DNA of 64,000 nucleotides from Arctopsyche grandis (GCF_051622035.1 NC_135358.1:22634501-22698500), one strand, 5' to 3'; positions 1 to 12,955 are shown, counted from the stretch's first letter. Numbers and translations are program-made. The notes: generated from the letters alone by a model not told the origin.

Positions 1-2240
1 AGAGAGAGTGAAAAATTAACCTGAAATTTACAGACCTCCCAACGATTGGGCAAATTTTTTGTGTTGCCGAGTGCACAGGTGCAATTTCCACTATTTTTTT
101 GTTTACTATTGCGTCCCTCTCCTCTTCCAATGCGTCCATATCAATGGCTGACTGATATATGCAAATTCAATACGAATGTAATAAATATAGGCAGATAGAG
201 ATCATATTTCATGGACATATCACGATTAAAAGAAAACTTAACGTACATAACTATTTTTTAACTCAGAAAAAGTAAAAACAGTAAATAAAAATGTTAGATA
301 CGTACACACATATGTATGGGGAAACAACACAACCATGGTATGTATACTGTATACAGTACACAAATGTAATATATTATTTACGAGCAAATGTGAATTTTTA
401 ACGATATAGCCAGGTGATTGTAGGTCACAATATTTGTGAGTAAACGTGAACCCTGATTTATAAATACACTAATCTAAAAATTATTCATATTATATTTTTA
501 AATATCAATACACATTTAATATGTATTATATTCAAATTCTAATAGCAAAAAACATTTGATTTATTAAACATTAAACCTATGGTAATTATAAGAATAGAAT
601 ATTACTTATTTATAAATTTGTTTCTATTTGATAAAATATCAACATATAATAAAAAAAATCCTCATTAAACCTAATATAATGTAGAAATTATGGGAGAAGT
701 CAAAAAAAGTAAAAATAGAGTAGCTATTTCAGTTATGTTTCCTGATCAGTATATATTTTAAATTTATAAACTCATAATAATGATTCATTGTCAGTCCGGT
801 CCTGGAAAAATGATTTTTGCTCGTAGAATCATTATCTCTAACTTATCAGTAAAATAATAAAATGTGTAGATAAATTCCCAAATAATGATAAGTGATTTTA
901 ATAATTTTCACTACTTTATGTATAGATATTGTTACATATAAAGTAAAAGCAATATAATATTGTTATTACATCCATGTAAACTATTAATTTTCAATTCCAT
1001 TTACATACATACCTATTATTTTTTCATATATGTAGATGAAATAAAGTACTTTAATTTAGATAATGATGGAATTAATTTTTTCTAGAGCAAACAACTCATA
1101 TGAGTATTTTTCAAATACCTGCAACTATTAGTATTTTTATAACACAAAATCAAACTTATACAATTTGGAAATATGTAGTAGAAAACAGCAGCAATACTAT
1201 GATTTTCTGTTAAATTTATAAGGTTTGCTTTTAAATGCATAAAAAGAATAATTCCATCGCCCAGTTCTATATAAAAAAAATTAAATAGCTCTGAAAATAC
1301 GCTGAAATTTTTTAAATTGTGAAAACAATTATGTTAAAATCCTCGATCGTGATTATGTATTCTGACATTTTGACTAATATATTTCGACATTGACCTTTTT
1401 AATAATCACACGTAACTCTGTTGGGAATCTGTGCACATAATCGGCAGAAATAGGCAATGATGAATACTCCAGCCGTCTACTGAATAAGATTTATTTTTAT
1501 ATTCACGTATGCTATATTTGGAAACCACAATACTCCAGTCACAAGCGCTAAATTTAATCGAACAATATAAATTGATACTTTGAATATTAGAACACAATTT
1601 TAGTCAGATTTGCAACAACACAATAATAGTAAAAGCCATCTTTATTTACATGTGTAAAAAAAAATCACCACAGATTTTAAAATTGAAAAATAAAAACCCC
1701 GTGATATCGGTGAATAGCTTTCATATCGTCGACGGTGCTCCTATTTATAATCAATTGATTAATATTACCTTCAGTTGATAGAATGTATAATTCATAATAT
1801 TATTAACGACTATCACATGGCTAAAATCCAGCGTTTTCCTTATGCAATTATTATTTTAACCAAATTCTCATTCAGAAATTACTTATTTAGTATAATACAA
1901 CGAAAGAAAAGAACATTGTAAAGATTAAAAAACTCACTAAATTTGGGAGAATTTTTCAATAATATAATCTTCATATACATTAATTTCAAACAAAATAATT
2001 TTTTATTCAAATGTTCTTTTGTTCAATTTTCAATTTTATTTTTTTTATCATTTTTTCTATACAATTTGAAAATAGTGAATAATTTGATACAATTAAAAAA
2101 AAAAAAAAACAGATTATGGCCAAAAAGTGGGTTACCAAGTACATACATATACATATAAAGAATGAGAAACAAATCGACCGCGACCGTTGCGATTCGAATT
2201 GATCGCTTCGATCGACCGGTAAATTGAGTAGATTCGAGTG
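1..2240. other. AT-rich DNA, no gene recognised
   Basis: No frame here resembles a known protein, and no transposon ends were recognised. The sequence is AT-rich with scattered short motifs such as ACATATGTA. If the CpG-rich block at 2266-2500 is a first exon, this stretch is the start of that gene's first intron. Confidence 0.5.
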
Positions 2241-2265
2241 AAGGAGCGATCGAGCGGAGGCTCAC

Positions 2266-2500
2266 CTGTCGGGGCTGCGGCTAGATTAGGGGAACGGGGG
2301 GGTGGCGGTCGGCCTCAGCGCCACGAGCCGGCTGTCGGCTGTCTGCTGTCTGCTGTCTGCTGTCTGCTGTCACAGTCGCCGAATCGCCGTGCCGCAATGA
2401 CATTCACCCCACCCCACCCCCACCCCCACGTCATACACTTCACACACACATTCGTACTGACACTTCGCCGTCAGGGTTGCCACACCCACACTCCGCGCTA
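2266..2500 (-). promoter_or_regulatory. CpG-rich promoter and untranslated first exon (putative)
   Basis: A block rich in G, C and CpG stands out sharply from the AT-rich surroundings. Read on the minus strand it ends in CCCCGACAG followed by GTGAGC at 2265, a near-consensus splice donor. No open frame suggests coding, so it is best read as a 5' untranslated first exon whose gene continues beyond the left edge of the window, downstream of CPSF2 on the same strand. It contains a short CTGTCTG heptamer array at 2332-2372 and a CCCCA-rich tract near 2405-2428. It could also be an unrelated GC-rich repeat; transcript data would decide. Confidence 0.4.
2332..2372. repeat. heptamer tandem repeat (CTGTCTG)n
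   Basis: About five to six copies of a 7-bp unit, the first variant (CTGTCGG). It lies inside the GC-rich block that looks like a first exon. Confidence 0.8.
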
Positions 2501-2555
2501 TTTTTAAAACGGGGGGAGGAGATACTTCAAAAACGATTTTCAAATTCAAAATATG

Positions 2556-2561
2556 TTTATT
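2556..2561 (-). terminator. polyadenylation signal of CPSF2
   Basis: AATAAA on the minus strand, about 30 nt after the CPSF2 stop codon at 2590-2592. It implies a very short 3' UTR ending around 2530-2540, just short of the GC-rich block. Confidence 0.6.
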
Positions 2562-2589
2562 TATAAAAAATATTGCATAAATTTCATTT

Positions 2590-5500
2590 TTACACAATCG
2601 CATATTGTTCATATAACAATTCTCTAATTTTATAATATTCTTCGGTGAGGCACCCTTCTAGAGAGACGTTACCGGTGTCGTGCTGTAACAATAAATAGAA
2701 CAAATCATTTCAACACCAATCGAAATAAAATGAAAAACAACAATAACAATAAACCGAAAAAGAACTTCAAAACGTCGTTAATTTTTGAGTAATCAAGTAT
2801 ATTTTTAGAGGTTTATATTACTAAATTTGTAAATAGGTTTTTGAGTGATTTTTCTTATTATGCTGTAAATTAACATTAGAATAATATAATATTATAATCA
2901 GGCGCGGCTCGTGCATAGGAAATGCGGCGCTACAGCACCCCCAGAAAAATTACAAAAAAATCGCATTTACAACTTATATTTAGATATATTTGACCGGTCT
3001 CCATGGCGGGCCGGAATGTGAAATTACCGAAAACGCAAATATCGGAAGGCAAAGATCGAAAATCGAAAGATCTTAAGTCGAAAGATCAAAAAAAAATGGT
3101 GCATGGTAAACGGTACATACTCACTTAATTTGCGCTTTTCCTCCCGTATTAATATGCGCGCGCAGAATACGGGAGGAAAAGCCTATTCCTCTTGTTTCTG
3201 TTGTATCCTGCTCGCGCAAATTAAGTGTGTATGTACCGTTTACCATGCACCCTTTTTTTTTGATCTTTCGATTTTCGATCTTTGTCGTCCGATATTTGCG
3301 TTTTCGGTAATTTCACATTCCGGCCCGTGAGGTAGACCCATATTTGACATACTCATTAATAATGATTATGTCAAATATCTTATCATTCTTATTTAAATTA
3401 TATTCACAAGTTGAAAATGTATACAAATGCGATTTTTTTGTAATTTTTCTGGGGGTGCTGCAGCGCCGCAGTTCCTATGCACGAGCCGCGCCTGATTATA
3501 ATTACTAACAAAAATAAAATAAAATTGTGAAATAGAAAACGATCGGAAGATCAGTAGCTATTAAAATATGTAGACATAAGATGTAACATATTGTGGACAT
3601 AATTTAGTAATAATAAAAAGCATTTAAAAATCAAATCAAAAAATATTACTACAAGTTACTATTTTTACTGCCGCGGGCACAGAGAAATGTAATAATAATA
3701 GAAGGGCCCTTACGAAAGAAGGGTCTCTATAAATACGCTACAACACACGGAATATAATCGGATCAATTTACTTATAAAAATGTATCCCATGTTGTTTATT
3801 GTGTGTTTTTGAAGGCATTGTGCAATTTTTACCGATGCTTGCCCATCTTGCGAGTAATAAGAAACAGAGAAGTTTTTATCGGACAAGCATCAAATATGAC
3901 TGATGCTAAAATTATTTGAGATTGTCTGTGGACAATCGTCACTTGACAACAATATGACGCCTAAAGCCACTACTATTAATATAACATTTCTCTGCGCGGG
4001 CACCACTTCGATCTAATACGTGCAAATGAAATCGCGTGAGAGGGAGAAAACCGATGTTATTTAACGTTTTGTCACCTATGTATGTAGGGACTAGCTAGCG
4101 ACTGCTGATGAAGTACATTCATATGTATGTAGCTGACAAACTCTACGAGTCGTAAATAATGTGTGCCGCGAATATCAAGAGGTTGCGTGGCTCTGTAGTA
4201 GACTATTCTAAATTTTAGCCACTTCGTTTGAAAATAAGGATTCTCTGATTATTTTGTAATAAAAATCTTTTTGAAGTCTGAGAGTATGAGTGTTTTTGTT
4301 GAATGTAAAGAGGTTTAATCATTGAACAATTGTGATGGTTATTTATAATTTTAGATTTAGTTTAGATCACTACTCATTCTCCCCATCTCCAATGTGGAGA
4401 GATTCATTCTTTTCAATCTTTTATCATATGAAATTGATTTAAGTTCAGTAGGCATTTTTGGAATTCTTCGTTAGATATTTTCTATACATATGTACAATGT
4501 CCTTTTTAAATGAAAGTTCCAAAAAGTATAAGCGAATTCAATTTTGGTCTAATATAGATTATATAAATTTTGGCCAAAAGCTTGGGATTGAGACAATTGA
4601 AAACTCGTTTTGTAACATAAAAAAGAGAATAATAATTATTAACGATAGAATATAACTCCATGTAAAAATTTGCTATGTATATATGTTATTAAAATAAAAA
4701 AGCGCGATAAAATTGATAAATACAAAACGGTTTTCATTTTCACTTGAAAAAATTTAATTTTTGGATTTACAGGGTGTAGAAGTAGTGTGAGGATATCCTT
4801 TCTATATATAATAGTTATACATCAACAGCATGTATTTAGTTTATATATGACTACAATATTAATATGATGTGAAAATAAAAAAAACATACTCTTCTAATAG
4901 CGAGTGAACCATTACAGCACCACAAAACTCCGCCGACAAATTCAGAAACGATGTTATTCTTAGATAAAACTTGTTTAAAATCAGACAATTTTAGTTCATT
5001 TATGAAGACCGTCTGATGAGGTTGGATCTCATGATGAGACAATGGCTCCAGTGTAAGAATTTTTTCCATATCTGCATTTTCTGAAAATATCAAATATTAT
5101 ACATATAAAATCATAGATATCGACACATTCTTAAATCATCAATTTAGTCCCAAAAAAATACCTTGTTCATTGTCTTTGTCGCTTTGTTCCACTGACTTAA
5201 GTTCAGCTTCCGGTACAGCAATTCTTCCACACAACCAAGCAATCTCTGCACCTCCAGAGCCTTTTTGCCAAACGAGACCGGACACTAAAGCATCAGTCAA
5301 TCGGACCTGCAAAACAATTTCAAATAAATCAATGACGATTCACTGCACAATTGACATAATAGAAAGACTACACACTTGATAAATGTGTGACTCCGTTGTA
5401 GCATCGACCATTTCTCCTCGACGGGGCGTGAAAACTTTAGTAATGCCCTCACTTATGCAATGAGCTCTACAACAGATATAAAAATACATTAAATTATTAA

Positions 5501-8188
5501 ATCATATATATTTTCACATATAAATAATGGAAATGATACAAATAGACACATACTTTAACGCGTTAACTGCTTTTTCGCCTCCTCTTAAACATATGACATT
5601 CCTAGCACGAATGTGTGATATGATTTTTAATAGAGATTCACCATCTGATCGACCTTCAAAATCGATGTATTGAATTGAAGCATTGACTATTATTTGCCGT
5701 TTAGTTTCGATACACTTTGTGGGAATGTCTATATCATTTTCTGTTGAACAAAATTTAAATAATTTTAAATAATACTTCTATTCATACATAAATAGTTTCA
5801 TTTTATATAAGTTCACAAAAAAATATATGTATTGATACTTTGTATCTATTTATATTAATTAATTACCAGACTTTTCAACTTTTTTTATGGGTACTGGTAC
5901 AGGTTCTTTGTTTTCCGAATCCACATCCATTACTTCAGCCAATCTGTAATCTTCCAACTGCAATACAAATAAAAATTTAATTTCTGTGAAAACTATAATT
6001 GGCAAATCAGATGTGCAAGGTATGTAAGTTGGCTATGGACCAAATAAACTAGAAAATAATTTAATTTTAAATACAGTTCAAATTCATTTTTAAGGGCGAA
6101 ATTAACATTGGATTCCAAATATAAGTATGCATGAATATACATATCAAAATTTGGTTCAAACACGTACATACATACATATTTATGTATGCATATACAATAT
6201 ATTTGAACCAAAACTTATATTTAGTAAAATGGATTTCATTTTCATATGTACAAAAAATATTGAGGTACCCTTATAATTTCCCCGTATTCATCACTTTTCG
6301 TTTTTTCTTCATGGAAAGGAAACATGGCATGTTGTCGTTTATTAGATTTGAAGAATCCTGTAGACCTATGAACATCATTGCGAACTATAATGTCATGTTT
6401 ACCAGTTATAATAGACATTTCCAAATCGTCATCCGATTCCGAATCGGAACTAATTCCATAACCATCCTCTCTGCAAAAATTAAAATAAATAATCAAAATA
6501 TTGTTTCAATACAAATAAGACAGTTGCACAAAGAAGCATCATTACTTTTTTATACTATCAAGTCGGGATCTTTGCGTCCTCATATAGTCTTCCAGCTCGC
6601 TGCCTTCTAATTTAACCCGCTTTTTTACGATTAGATCAAGTGTACGGTTGCCACCGTTTTCTAAGAGATCTCTCGCTAATGTTCCTGGAGATGTACTGAA
6701 ATGTTTATAAATAGATTAAAATACATTCGATATATGAAGCAAAATTGATACGTTGAAGGCAAACAAACCGTGTAGTTAACACAATACTATTTTGAGCCTG
6801 AGACGCCCATAAAAGGAAAAGTTCTCTGGAGAAGCCCGAATTGAGATCAGGACAACTCGCTAATACTACTTTTGGTCCAGGTATTCGTAGCACTTCAGAA
6901 GCTGAATGACATACTTGTAAATGACGCAGTTGGAAAGGATTACTACGAGCTCCTTCAAAACTTCGCATCAATTTATCGCTCATCCATTCAATCTACAGGA
7001 AATAAAATAAAATACATGTATAAAGATGGATCAATATATTGTAAAGAAAAAAATAGTGTGGATATTACTTGTGATTTGGCAAATTCAACAACATTATAAC
7101 TGACGTTGTTTAACAAAATGAGGGAGTATGCAATAAGCCCAGACTCAGCATTTCGCCAGAGTTGATCAAGCATGTGAGCCAATTCTAAAACTCGTCCGGC
7201 AGCATCAGCTGCCACTAATACTGAACCACCACTGCGAAGTGTCGAAAGTATTGTTGCTAAATAAAGATAAGTGTTCAGACGATGGATATAGTTATTCTTC
7301 GATAAAATTCAGATAAAAATATTGGGTGTTACAAAATGAAGTAACAAAATCAAAGCATTGAAATCGAACTAACTCATAAGTTTTTCATCTCTGCTTCGTC
7401 TGCGTGCTTGCTGATAATTTGCATTAAGAGCATCAGTAATAAGAACAGTAGGACGTTGCAATTTTTCTAATTCGCATCCGTTCAAATGACGTTCCTTTTT
7501 GTGATTAAAATCAGTGGCATAAACAATCTCCTCTTCTTCCTTGACTATCTTCCAAATGGTGCCTCCAATCATATGACCGGCAGGTAGGGGAGTTATAGTC
7601 AAACCATAACCTTTACCTAAATGATAAATTAAAAATGTGTCAAAGAAAAAAATTAGTAATGATTTTATTTAAATTCATACGAAATAAAATTTCATGTTTA
7701 TTACCTTGTAAGGAAACGCTCTGGTTATATTTGAGTTGGATCATTTTTTCAAAAGCTGCATCAACATCGTCGAGAGTGAACAAGTCGAAATTTTCCATAT
7801 TGTGATGACCTTGATATAAATCATACATGAACATCTGTCCCATTTTATACACGGGTATAGTTGCATATATGGGACAGTCTAAGCCCATTTTTCCTACTGC
7901 GTACGGCAGTCCTCCAAGATGTAACGGATCAGGATAAGATATTAACACGGCATCAATACTGTTAATGTATCTGAAACGTAATTACAATTAATGAGTTGTT
8001 CAAAATTTAATTACTTAATTTGAATGACTTAAGTGATACCGTTTCAATTCTTTGGGAAATTCCATGTCAAAATTCTCATCCCATCCGCAATCCAACAGAA
8101 TGCGAAAATCATCAATTTGGAGCACGTAACATGGAGGAGTTTCGTCCATGGCACCAGATATAACGTGTACTTTAATTATTGAAGTCAT
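2590..8188 (-). CDS. CPSF2: cleavage and polyadenylation specificity factor subunit 2 (CPSF100), 13 exons
   Basis: Nuclear subunit of the pre-mRNA 3'-end cleavage and polyadenylation complex, partner of the endonuclease CPSF73. Coding exons, 5' to 3' on the minus strand: 8188-8040, 7970-7705, 7616-7374, 7256-7069, 6992-6769, 6695-6546, 6470-6269, 5957-5867, 5740-5554, 5466-5376, 5306-5162, 5080-4890, 2682-2590. All junctions are GT/AG and phases agree, giving 2220 nt (739 residues), near the family's usual 740-780. Start is [16 protein letters not shown], the end is [14 protein letters not shown]. Residues 1 to about 220 form the metallo-beta-lactamase fold ([24 protein letters not shown]), followed by the beta-CASP region ([14 protein letters not shown]). 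An acidic linker ([11 protein letters not shown]) is in exon 7 and the CPSF100 C-terminal domain in exons 9-13. The HxHxDH metal motif is replaced by [10 protein letters not shown], as expected for this non-catalytic paralogue. The last intron is 2.2 kb and holds several transposons. Confidence 0.96.
2899..3494. mobile_element. hAT MITE, CAGGCGCGGCTCG family
   Basis: Long terminal inverted repeats run CAGGCGCGGCTCGTGCATAG to its complement at the right end and include the GGGGGTGCTG subterminal block. A perfect 8-bp TSD, ATTATAAT, flanks it at 2891-2898 and 3495-3502, as for hAT transposases. It is interrupted by a Mutator-like foldback at 2995-3339. Relatives are at 37050-37326 and 53687-53899, and a larger copy with transposase remnants is at 51730-53465. 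Confidence 0.92.
2995..3339. mobile_element. Mutator-like foldback element, copy 1 (nested)
   Basis: A nearly palindromic element flanked by a perfect 9-bp TSD, ATATTTGAC, at 2986-2994 and 3340-3348. Ends are CGGTCTCC and GTAGACCC. Arms contain repeated ATCGAAAGATC-type motifs, and the centre carries CCTCCCGTATT and its complement. A second copy in the opposite orientation is at 40662-40958. It sits inside the hAT MITE 2899-3494, so it is younger than that element. Confidence 0.88.
3672..4196 (-). mobile_element. older hAT MITE copy, hosting another MITE
   Basis: Outside the insert at 3680-3994 this region matches the complete element at 33966-34196 in reverse complement (shared GTTATTTAACGTTTTGTCAC, GACAAACTCTACGAGTCGT and terminal GCGTGGCTCTG). 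One end appears truncated. It provides the filled site for the 3680-3994 element. Confidence 0.7.
3680..3994. mobile_element. hAT MITE, CAGAGAAATG family, copy 1
   Basis: About 25-bp terminal inverted repeats (CAGAGAAATGTAATAATAAT) and a perfect 8-bp TSD, CGCGGGCA, at 3672-3679 and 3995-4002. The second copy, in inverse orientation, is 39896-40254. The unoccupied target is visible in the 33966-34196 element, which has CGCGGGCA once. It lies in the last CPSF2 intron. Confidence 0.92.
4200..4889. other. remaining CPSF2 last-intron sequence
   Basis: AT-rich intron DNA between the MITE cluster and exon 12. I see no coding frame or repeat ends. Confidence 0.5.
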
Positions 8189-8620
8189 TTTTACTTATTG
8201 TCAACTGTTCACAAGCAATAATAACCTCAAATTCACAACCGATAATTTCGTTTTATTACGAGCTTTTTTTTCAATTACGATACGCCATATTTTGCACATA
8301 CATTATACATTAATTAACATATATTAATTTTACTATGAAACTCTTTATATAAAAGTGATTTTAGATTACTTATATTCGGCTGCAATCAGCCGGCGCGAAA
8401 ACAACGCATCTGTCATCGGTAGATTGTTGAAACTTAATCATAAAGCTAGCGTTTTCGGCCATTACCTGTTTACGCAAAAAGGGTTCAATTATTGACCACT
8501 TAAAATTAACACTATTTTGGACGACAGTCGTGTTTTCCTTTTGTCTATAAATAAATTTTGCCTTTTAATTTACACAAAATCAAAATTAAAAAGGAGGTTT
8601 GTAAAAAGCATTATTGCTTA
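8189..8620. other. CPSF2 upstream region
   Basis: The 5' UTR and promoter of CPSF2 must lie here, but I cannot point to a start site. A slightly GC-richer patch at 8380-8460 (CAGCCGGCGCGAAAACAACG) is a candidate. The left boundary is the CPSF2 start codon and the right is a hAT element. Confidence 0.35.
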
Positions 8621-8623
8621 CTA

Positions 8624-9461
8624 CAGCGTTTCCCAACCTGTGGTACTCGTACCACTTGGTGGTACGCGAAAAAAAATCAGATATTTATATTTTTATGTAA
8701 TACATAACAATATAAATATTTTTTATATCTAATATATAATTTCGAAAGAGACTTTTAAGTTTGTATCTTTGTTTGGGAACTTCGAAAACAAAATAAAATT
8801 TTCATGACGACAATTCAATTGGTTGAATATTATATTTTTTTCGATTCAAATAAATTTTATAAAAAAACAAATTAATATTTACTACTAGATTCGCTATGTT
8901 TAAGTTGTTTATATAACAAATATTGAGCGAAGTCGGGTAAAACAACTAGTAATTAATAAACATTATCTTAATTAGTCATCGTCAACGTCAATATGTACAG
9001 TCGATGATCGAAAATCTGGCAATCGATACGTTTTCCTCAGATCCGGCATGGATTTTGGAGTGCATTTTTAAATTTACCGCGTTCACGCTTCAATAAATAA
9101 ATAACTTGAATTTGACACTTGAGAACAGTTCTATAATAATCTTTAATGTTGCAGATAAAATTGAAAGTACATATGATTAGAAAATTAGAATTAGACATGA
9201 TAGTAGATAAATATATTAAACTTTGAGCATATTATAATTGTGACTCCGCAAATAACTTTTTTTCCACAAAATTTCTTACCAAAACAGATCTACATATTAC
9301 GTGTATCCTGTCTTCTCATTCCTTACCATGCAAATACTATATATAATAATCACACTTGCGAAAACAAATTTCATGAAAAACAATAATTTTTATATGGTGG
9401 TACAATTTAGCGTTATATACTACCAAGTGGTACGCGAGTCAAAAAAGGTTGGGAAACGCTG
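8624..9461. mobile_element. hAT element, CAGCGTTTCCCAACC ends
   Basis: Terminal inverted repeats CAGCGTTTCCCAACCT and AGGTTGGGAAACGCTG, with a perfect 8-bp TSD GCTTACTA at 8616-8623 and 9462-9469. Subterminal GTGGTACTCGTACCAC and CCAAGTGGTACGCGAG repeats strengthen the pairing. No transposase frame is left. A Helitron at 8728-8949 is inserted in it. Confidence 0.92.
8728..8949 (+). mobile_element. short non-autonomous Helitron, copy 1
   Basis: Begins TCTAATATATAATTTCG directly after an A and ends with GAGCGAAGTCGGGTAAAACAACTAG directly before a T (the hairpin and CTAG end). This fits Helitron insertion between A and T without a TSD. About 220 bp, no coding. Family members are at 13464-13708, 21035-21258, 32697-33068, 33069-33274, 49943 onward and 50130-50352. 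Confidence 0.85.
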
Positions 9462-10032
9462 GCTTACTACATTGCTAGCGAGTGCGACATTTTTCTTTTA
9501 CCGATACATAATAATAATTCAGTTCGATATCTTTCTTTAGATATCGAACTATAATGAACTAAAGTAATATATTAAGGCCAATTGACAACTGTTTTTTTTT
9601 TGCCATGATCATACGCGTTATTTATGAATGTAAATACAATTATATTTTAATTATTACTAATATGTATTACAAATTATTCGAAATCAAATAAATAGATAAT
9701 TATCTATGTATGTATAATCTGTCCGCTGCAGAATTATGAATTTTTCCATAACCAGTTCCTAAATAGCAACCACAGGTTGCAACATGGGAACTGGATATGG
9801 AAAATTCGAAAATATCGGGTGTAGATATCGGTAGTGTGGACGTAGCCAATGATAAATATGGAAATATGACAAACTATTTCTTTCATGCAACTTTGTTAAC
9901 ACGTAAAATATATATTTTTTGTTTTTATTTCTTTACTACTTATTAACAGTAAAAATATTATTATAGTGTAAATTACAGTACGACACAAGCGAAAGACTAT
10001 AGGTTATTGCGAGAGGTTTGTATGCCGAGAGG

Positions 10033-11264
10033 TAGGGTTGTCAACAGGTCCTCTTTTAAAGAGAACATGTTCTCGTTTTTACAAACCTCCTTTTAGCTTC
10101 ACTTATTACTAACCTCTTCTTAGTTCATTAACACAATTCTTTTGTTCTCTCTCTTTTTTGTAATATACCCAGAATGTCCTCTTTTTCAATTTTAAATTTA
10201 TGGACTAATCAACTATCGAATTTTAATAGTTGTATTTGGATGTAATTAGATAGGGTTCCAATTTGGGAAGAGTTTAAAAATTCGATAGTATTTATCGCCT
10301 CCAAAAACGTCGTTCTGGATAATTCAATATGTTTTGATCAATTTTACAATTTAAAGATATTTTTAGAAAAAAATCTCAATAATCAAAATTTAAAAAATAT
10401 GATTTCCTGTCTCAAATGGTCAGAAATTTCAAAACAAATACTATCGAGTTTCATTCGGAATTATTAAAAATTTGACAATTTTTTTTGCAATAACTGGCCG
10501 AAATGCCAACGTAGAAATAATATTTTCCATGATCAGCGAACAATGGACCAAAGAAAGAAACAGGTTGAAAATTTTCACTATCTGAGGTATTTTAAGCGTA
10601 GTATATAATAACAAAAATATTTCATGTTTAGAATTTTATAGAAATAAAAGAAAATAAGAAATTTTTTAACCAAATTAGCAGTGTAGATAAATATAACAAC
10701 AGGTATGATGAAATTGAGAATAAGATTGAAGATGATTAAATTGAACAATTAATTTTTAAGCGCACTTTTCATGTTCTCATTATTATTATTAACTATTATT
10801 ATGTACATTTCTGTGCCGGTTATTATGAAATTGAAATAAGTCATATTTTATTTGTAATTAAACTTTTGCGTAAATTTGTCTTAAAAAATATTTTGATACT
10901 ACATAAAAATATATGTATACTGTATACATATATTTTTACATAAGAACTTATATAGAGTTTTATGTAAAAAAAATTTCGCTTGCAGCGCTTTTTTTTGTCT
11001 TATATTATATTTTGAAAGGGGGTCGCCAGATGGACGGTTTGAAAATCCTAGTTACGACACTATGTACATTATGATTACATAAGCCTTATAGATATAATCT
11101 TTCCTGTACTGGTGGAAATTTACCTTGTGAAATAATGATATTTTTGGTACCTTACATGACTTATTCCACTTTAAATTAAACCGGCACAATTATAAAGAAA
11201 ATTGTTAATAAACAATTTTTTGTTAAATATTCTCTATTTTTGACCATAACAGTTGACAACCCTA
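10033..11264 (+). mobile_element. hAT element with transposase remnant, TAGGGTTGTCAAC ends
   Basis: Terminal inverted repeats TAGGGTTGTCAAC / GTTGACAACCCTA and a perfect 8-bp TSD CCGAGAGG at 10025-10032 and 11265-11272. The interior holds a broken transposase C-terminus at about 10495-10575 on the plus strand. 1232 bp, decayed. Confidence 0.92.
10495..10575 (+). pseudogene. hAT transposase C-terminal (hATC) fragment
   Basis: The plus-strand frame reads RNANVEIIFSMISEQWTKER, the hAT dimerisation-region pattern (N/S-x-E-R-x-FS...W-x-K-E-R-N-x-L) with the usual E-R changed to E-I. Stops on both sides show it is dead. It lies within the 10033-11264 element. Confidence 0.7.
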
Positions 11265-11272
11265 CCGAGAGG

Positions 11273-12955
11273 TGCATAAAATATGAGAACGAAACAATGT
11301 CTACGTTTTTCGATCTGAAAATGGACAGACTATATTTAGTGAAATTGAGACATGTCCCTGAAAATGGTCTTCGTAATAGGAGTCGGAATCGAGTTTTTTT
11401 TAATGATATGGTGATTATTTCACACAAAGCGATCTCGTATTCTCGATTTTCGTGGTAACGATTGTTGTGTTTGCGATCGCAATGTGCGAAATAATCCGTT
11501 TACCATGCTAGATATGAATTGTACAAGTAGACTGAATTGCGATCAGGTGACTGTAAAATTCCCGCTCGCGTGCAATATCTCATTAGCCCTAGAATTGTTA
11601 GTCGTTTGTTTGACCCTACCTACCCTAAGTGGCTGGTAGGGTACTCGTTGTGTAATTTTTGTAACATCCATTAAACCCTTTTTGTATTGTTAAAGAAAAC
11701 CGGTAAGTTTAAAAATAAAATGTGATATTAGCGGATCGTAAATGTTTCTATTAATTTTTATATATTATTTTCTCTCTATCTCAGTTAATTAAAGTTAAAT
11801 AAAATAATTACATATGCCCAAAACACCCATTTTTTAGTAAAAGATAGTGTGTGCACTATCCAAAAGCAGTGGAGGATTGGCTCTTAAAATATTGATTACC
11901 AGGAGACAGGGGTTCACTCACAACTACATGCATACCTATACATATGTATAAAGCTATAATTTAATTTTTATAAAAAATAAATAAAATTTGAAAGATACGG
12001 AAATTTAATTTAGTCGATAAACGGCAAAAATGGAATGGTGGGTCATATGCGGTCCGCGAATTTGCGAGTTGTGTACTATGTACTGATTATTCAGTACATT
12101 TTTTTATTATTTTTAAGGCAGACTTCACGACATCAGCCTTACTTCGGGCTTCGGAATAGAAATAACCTGTTTTGAATGAGCTAAAAACTTTTCTGTGAGG
12201 CCTGGGCGAATTTGGAAAAAAAAAATATTTAACTTAAGTTCTTGAGTATTTCAGACAATCCGTGAATTTTGAATTTTTTTGGACATCCTTCAAAGCTTGT
12301 TGATATTTTCTTGAAAATCTTTTTCTGTAGAAAAAATAATTTGATTTTTGAAAATATTTAAGTTTATAATACTCGTCATTCGGAAACTGAAAGCCCAAGC
12401 GGTAAAATTTCGTTTTCCGACTAATGAAATTGTGTACATTCTTATGAACAATCGACAATTGACAATATTTAAGATACATTCGAATTCGGTATCGTGGAGT
12501 CGTAGCTTTTTGGTCAAAGTTGGAAAAATCGAGCAACTTCGACTGTGATTTAAATTACATTATTTTTTTTACTTATTAATGTTTGTGAATATTGACTAAA
12601 TTAAAGAATACGCAGGGTTAATGTTTGAAACGAGAGTGAATAATCAATATCCAATGTATGTACATATGCAGATCTGTGACGCAGTGTTTATAATCGGGTT
12701 TTTTTCTAATTGTTTAGGTCTAATTGAGGAGAGAGCCAGTATTAAATATATCAGTTTGCCAAATCCGTACATTTTATTACTATCATTTATATAAAAAAAT
12801 AATGTATTTCTAAAATATAAAACAATAAAAGAAAATAAAATAAAAAAAGTTAATGATTTACATTTTAGCTTAGTACATACAATGTATGATTTTTTGAAGT
12901 TTTTTATTGTTCATATATTATATGCAAAATAAAAAGCTATTATATGTATATATGA
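11273..12955. other. no gene recognised
   Basis: AT-rich DNA. Short open frames, such as the overlapping ones at 12234-12548, look like chance: they have no family resemblance and there are frames on both strands over the same bases. Confidence 0.5.

Larger units (their letters stand above)
2862..3640 (+). repeat. interspersed repeat copy (unclassified), split by a hAT MITE
   Basis: Sequence either side of the hAT MITE at 2899-3494 (CTGTAAATTAACATTAG on the left, ATTACTAACAAAAATAAAA up to about 3640 on the right) is found in reverse complement and uninterrupted at about 59950-60120, and more diverged at about 16076-16240. The family is unclassified. It lies in the last CPSF2 intron. Confidence 0.6.
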
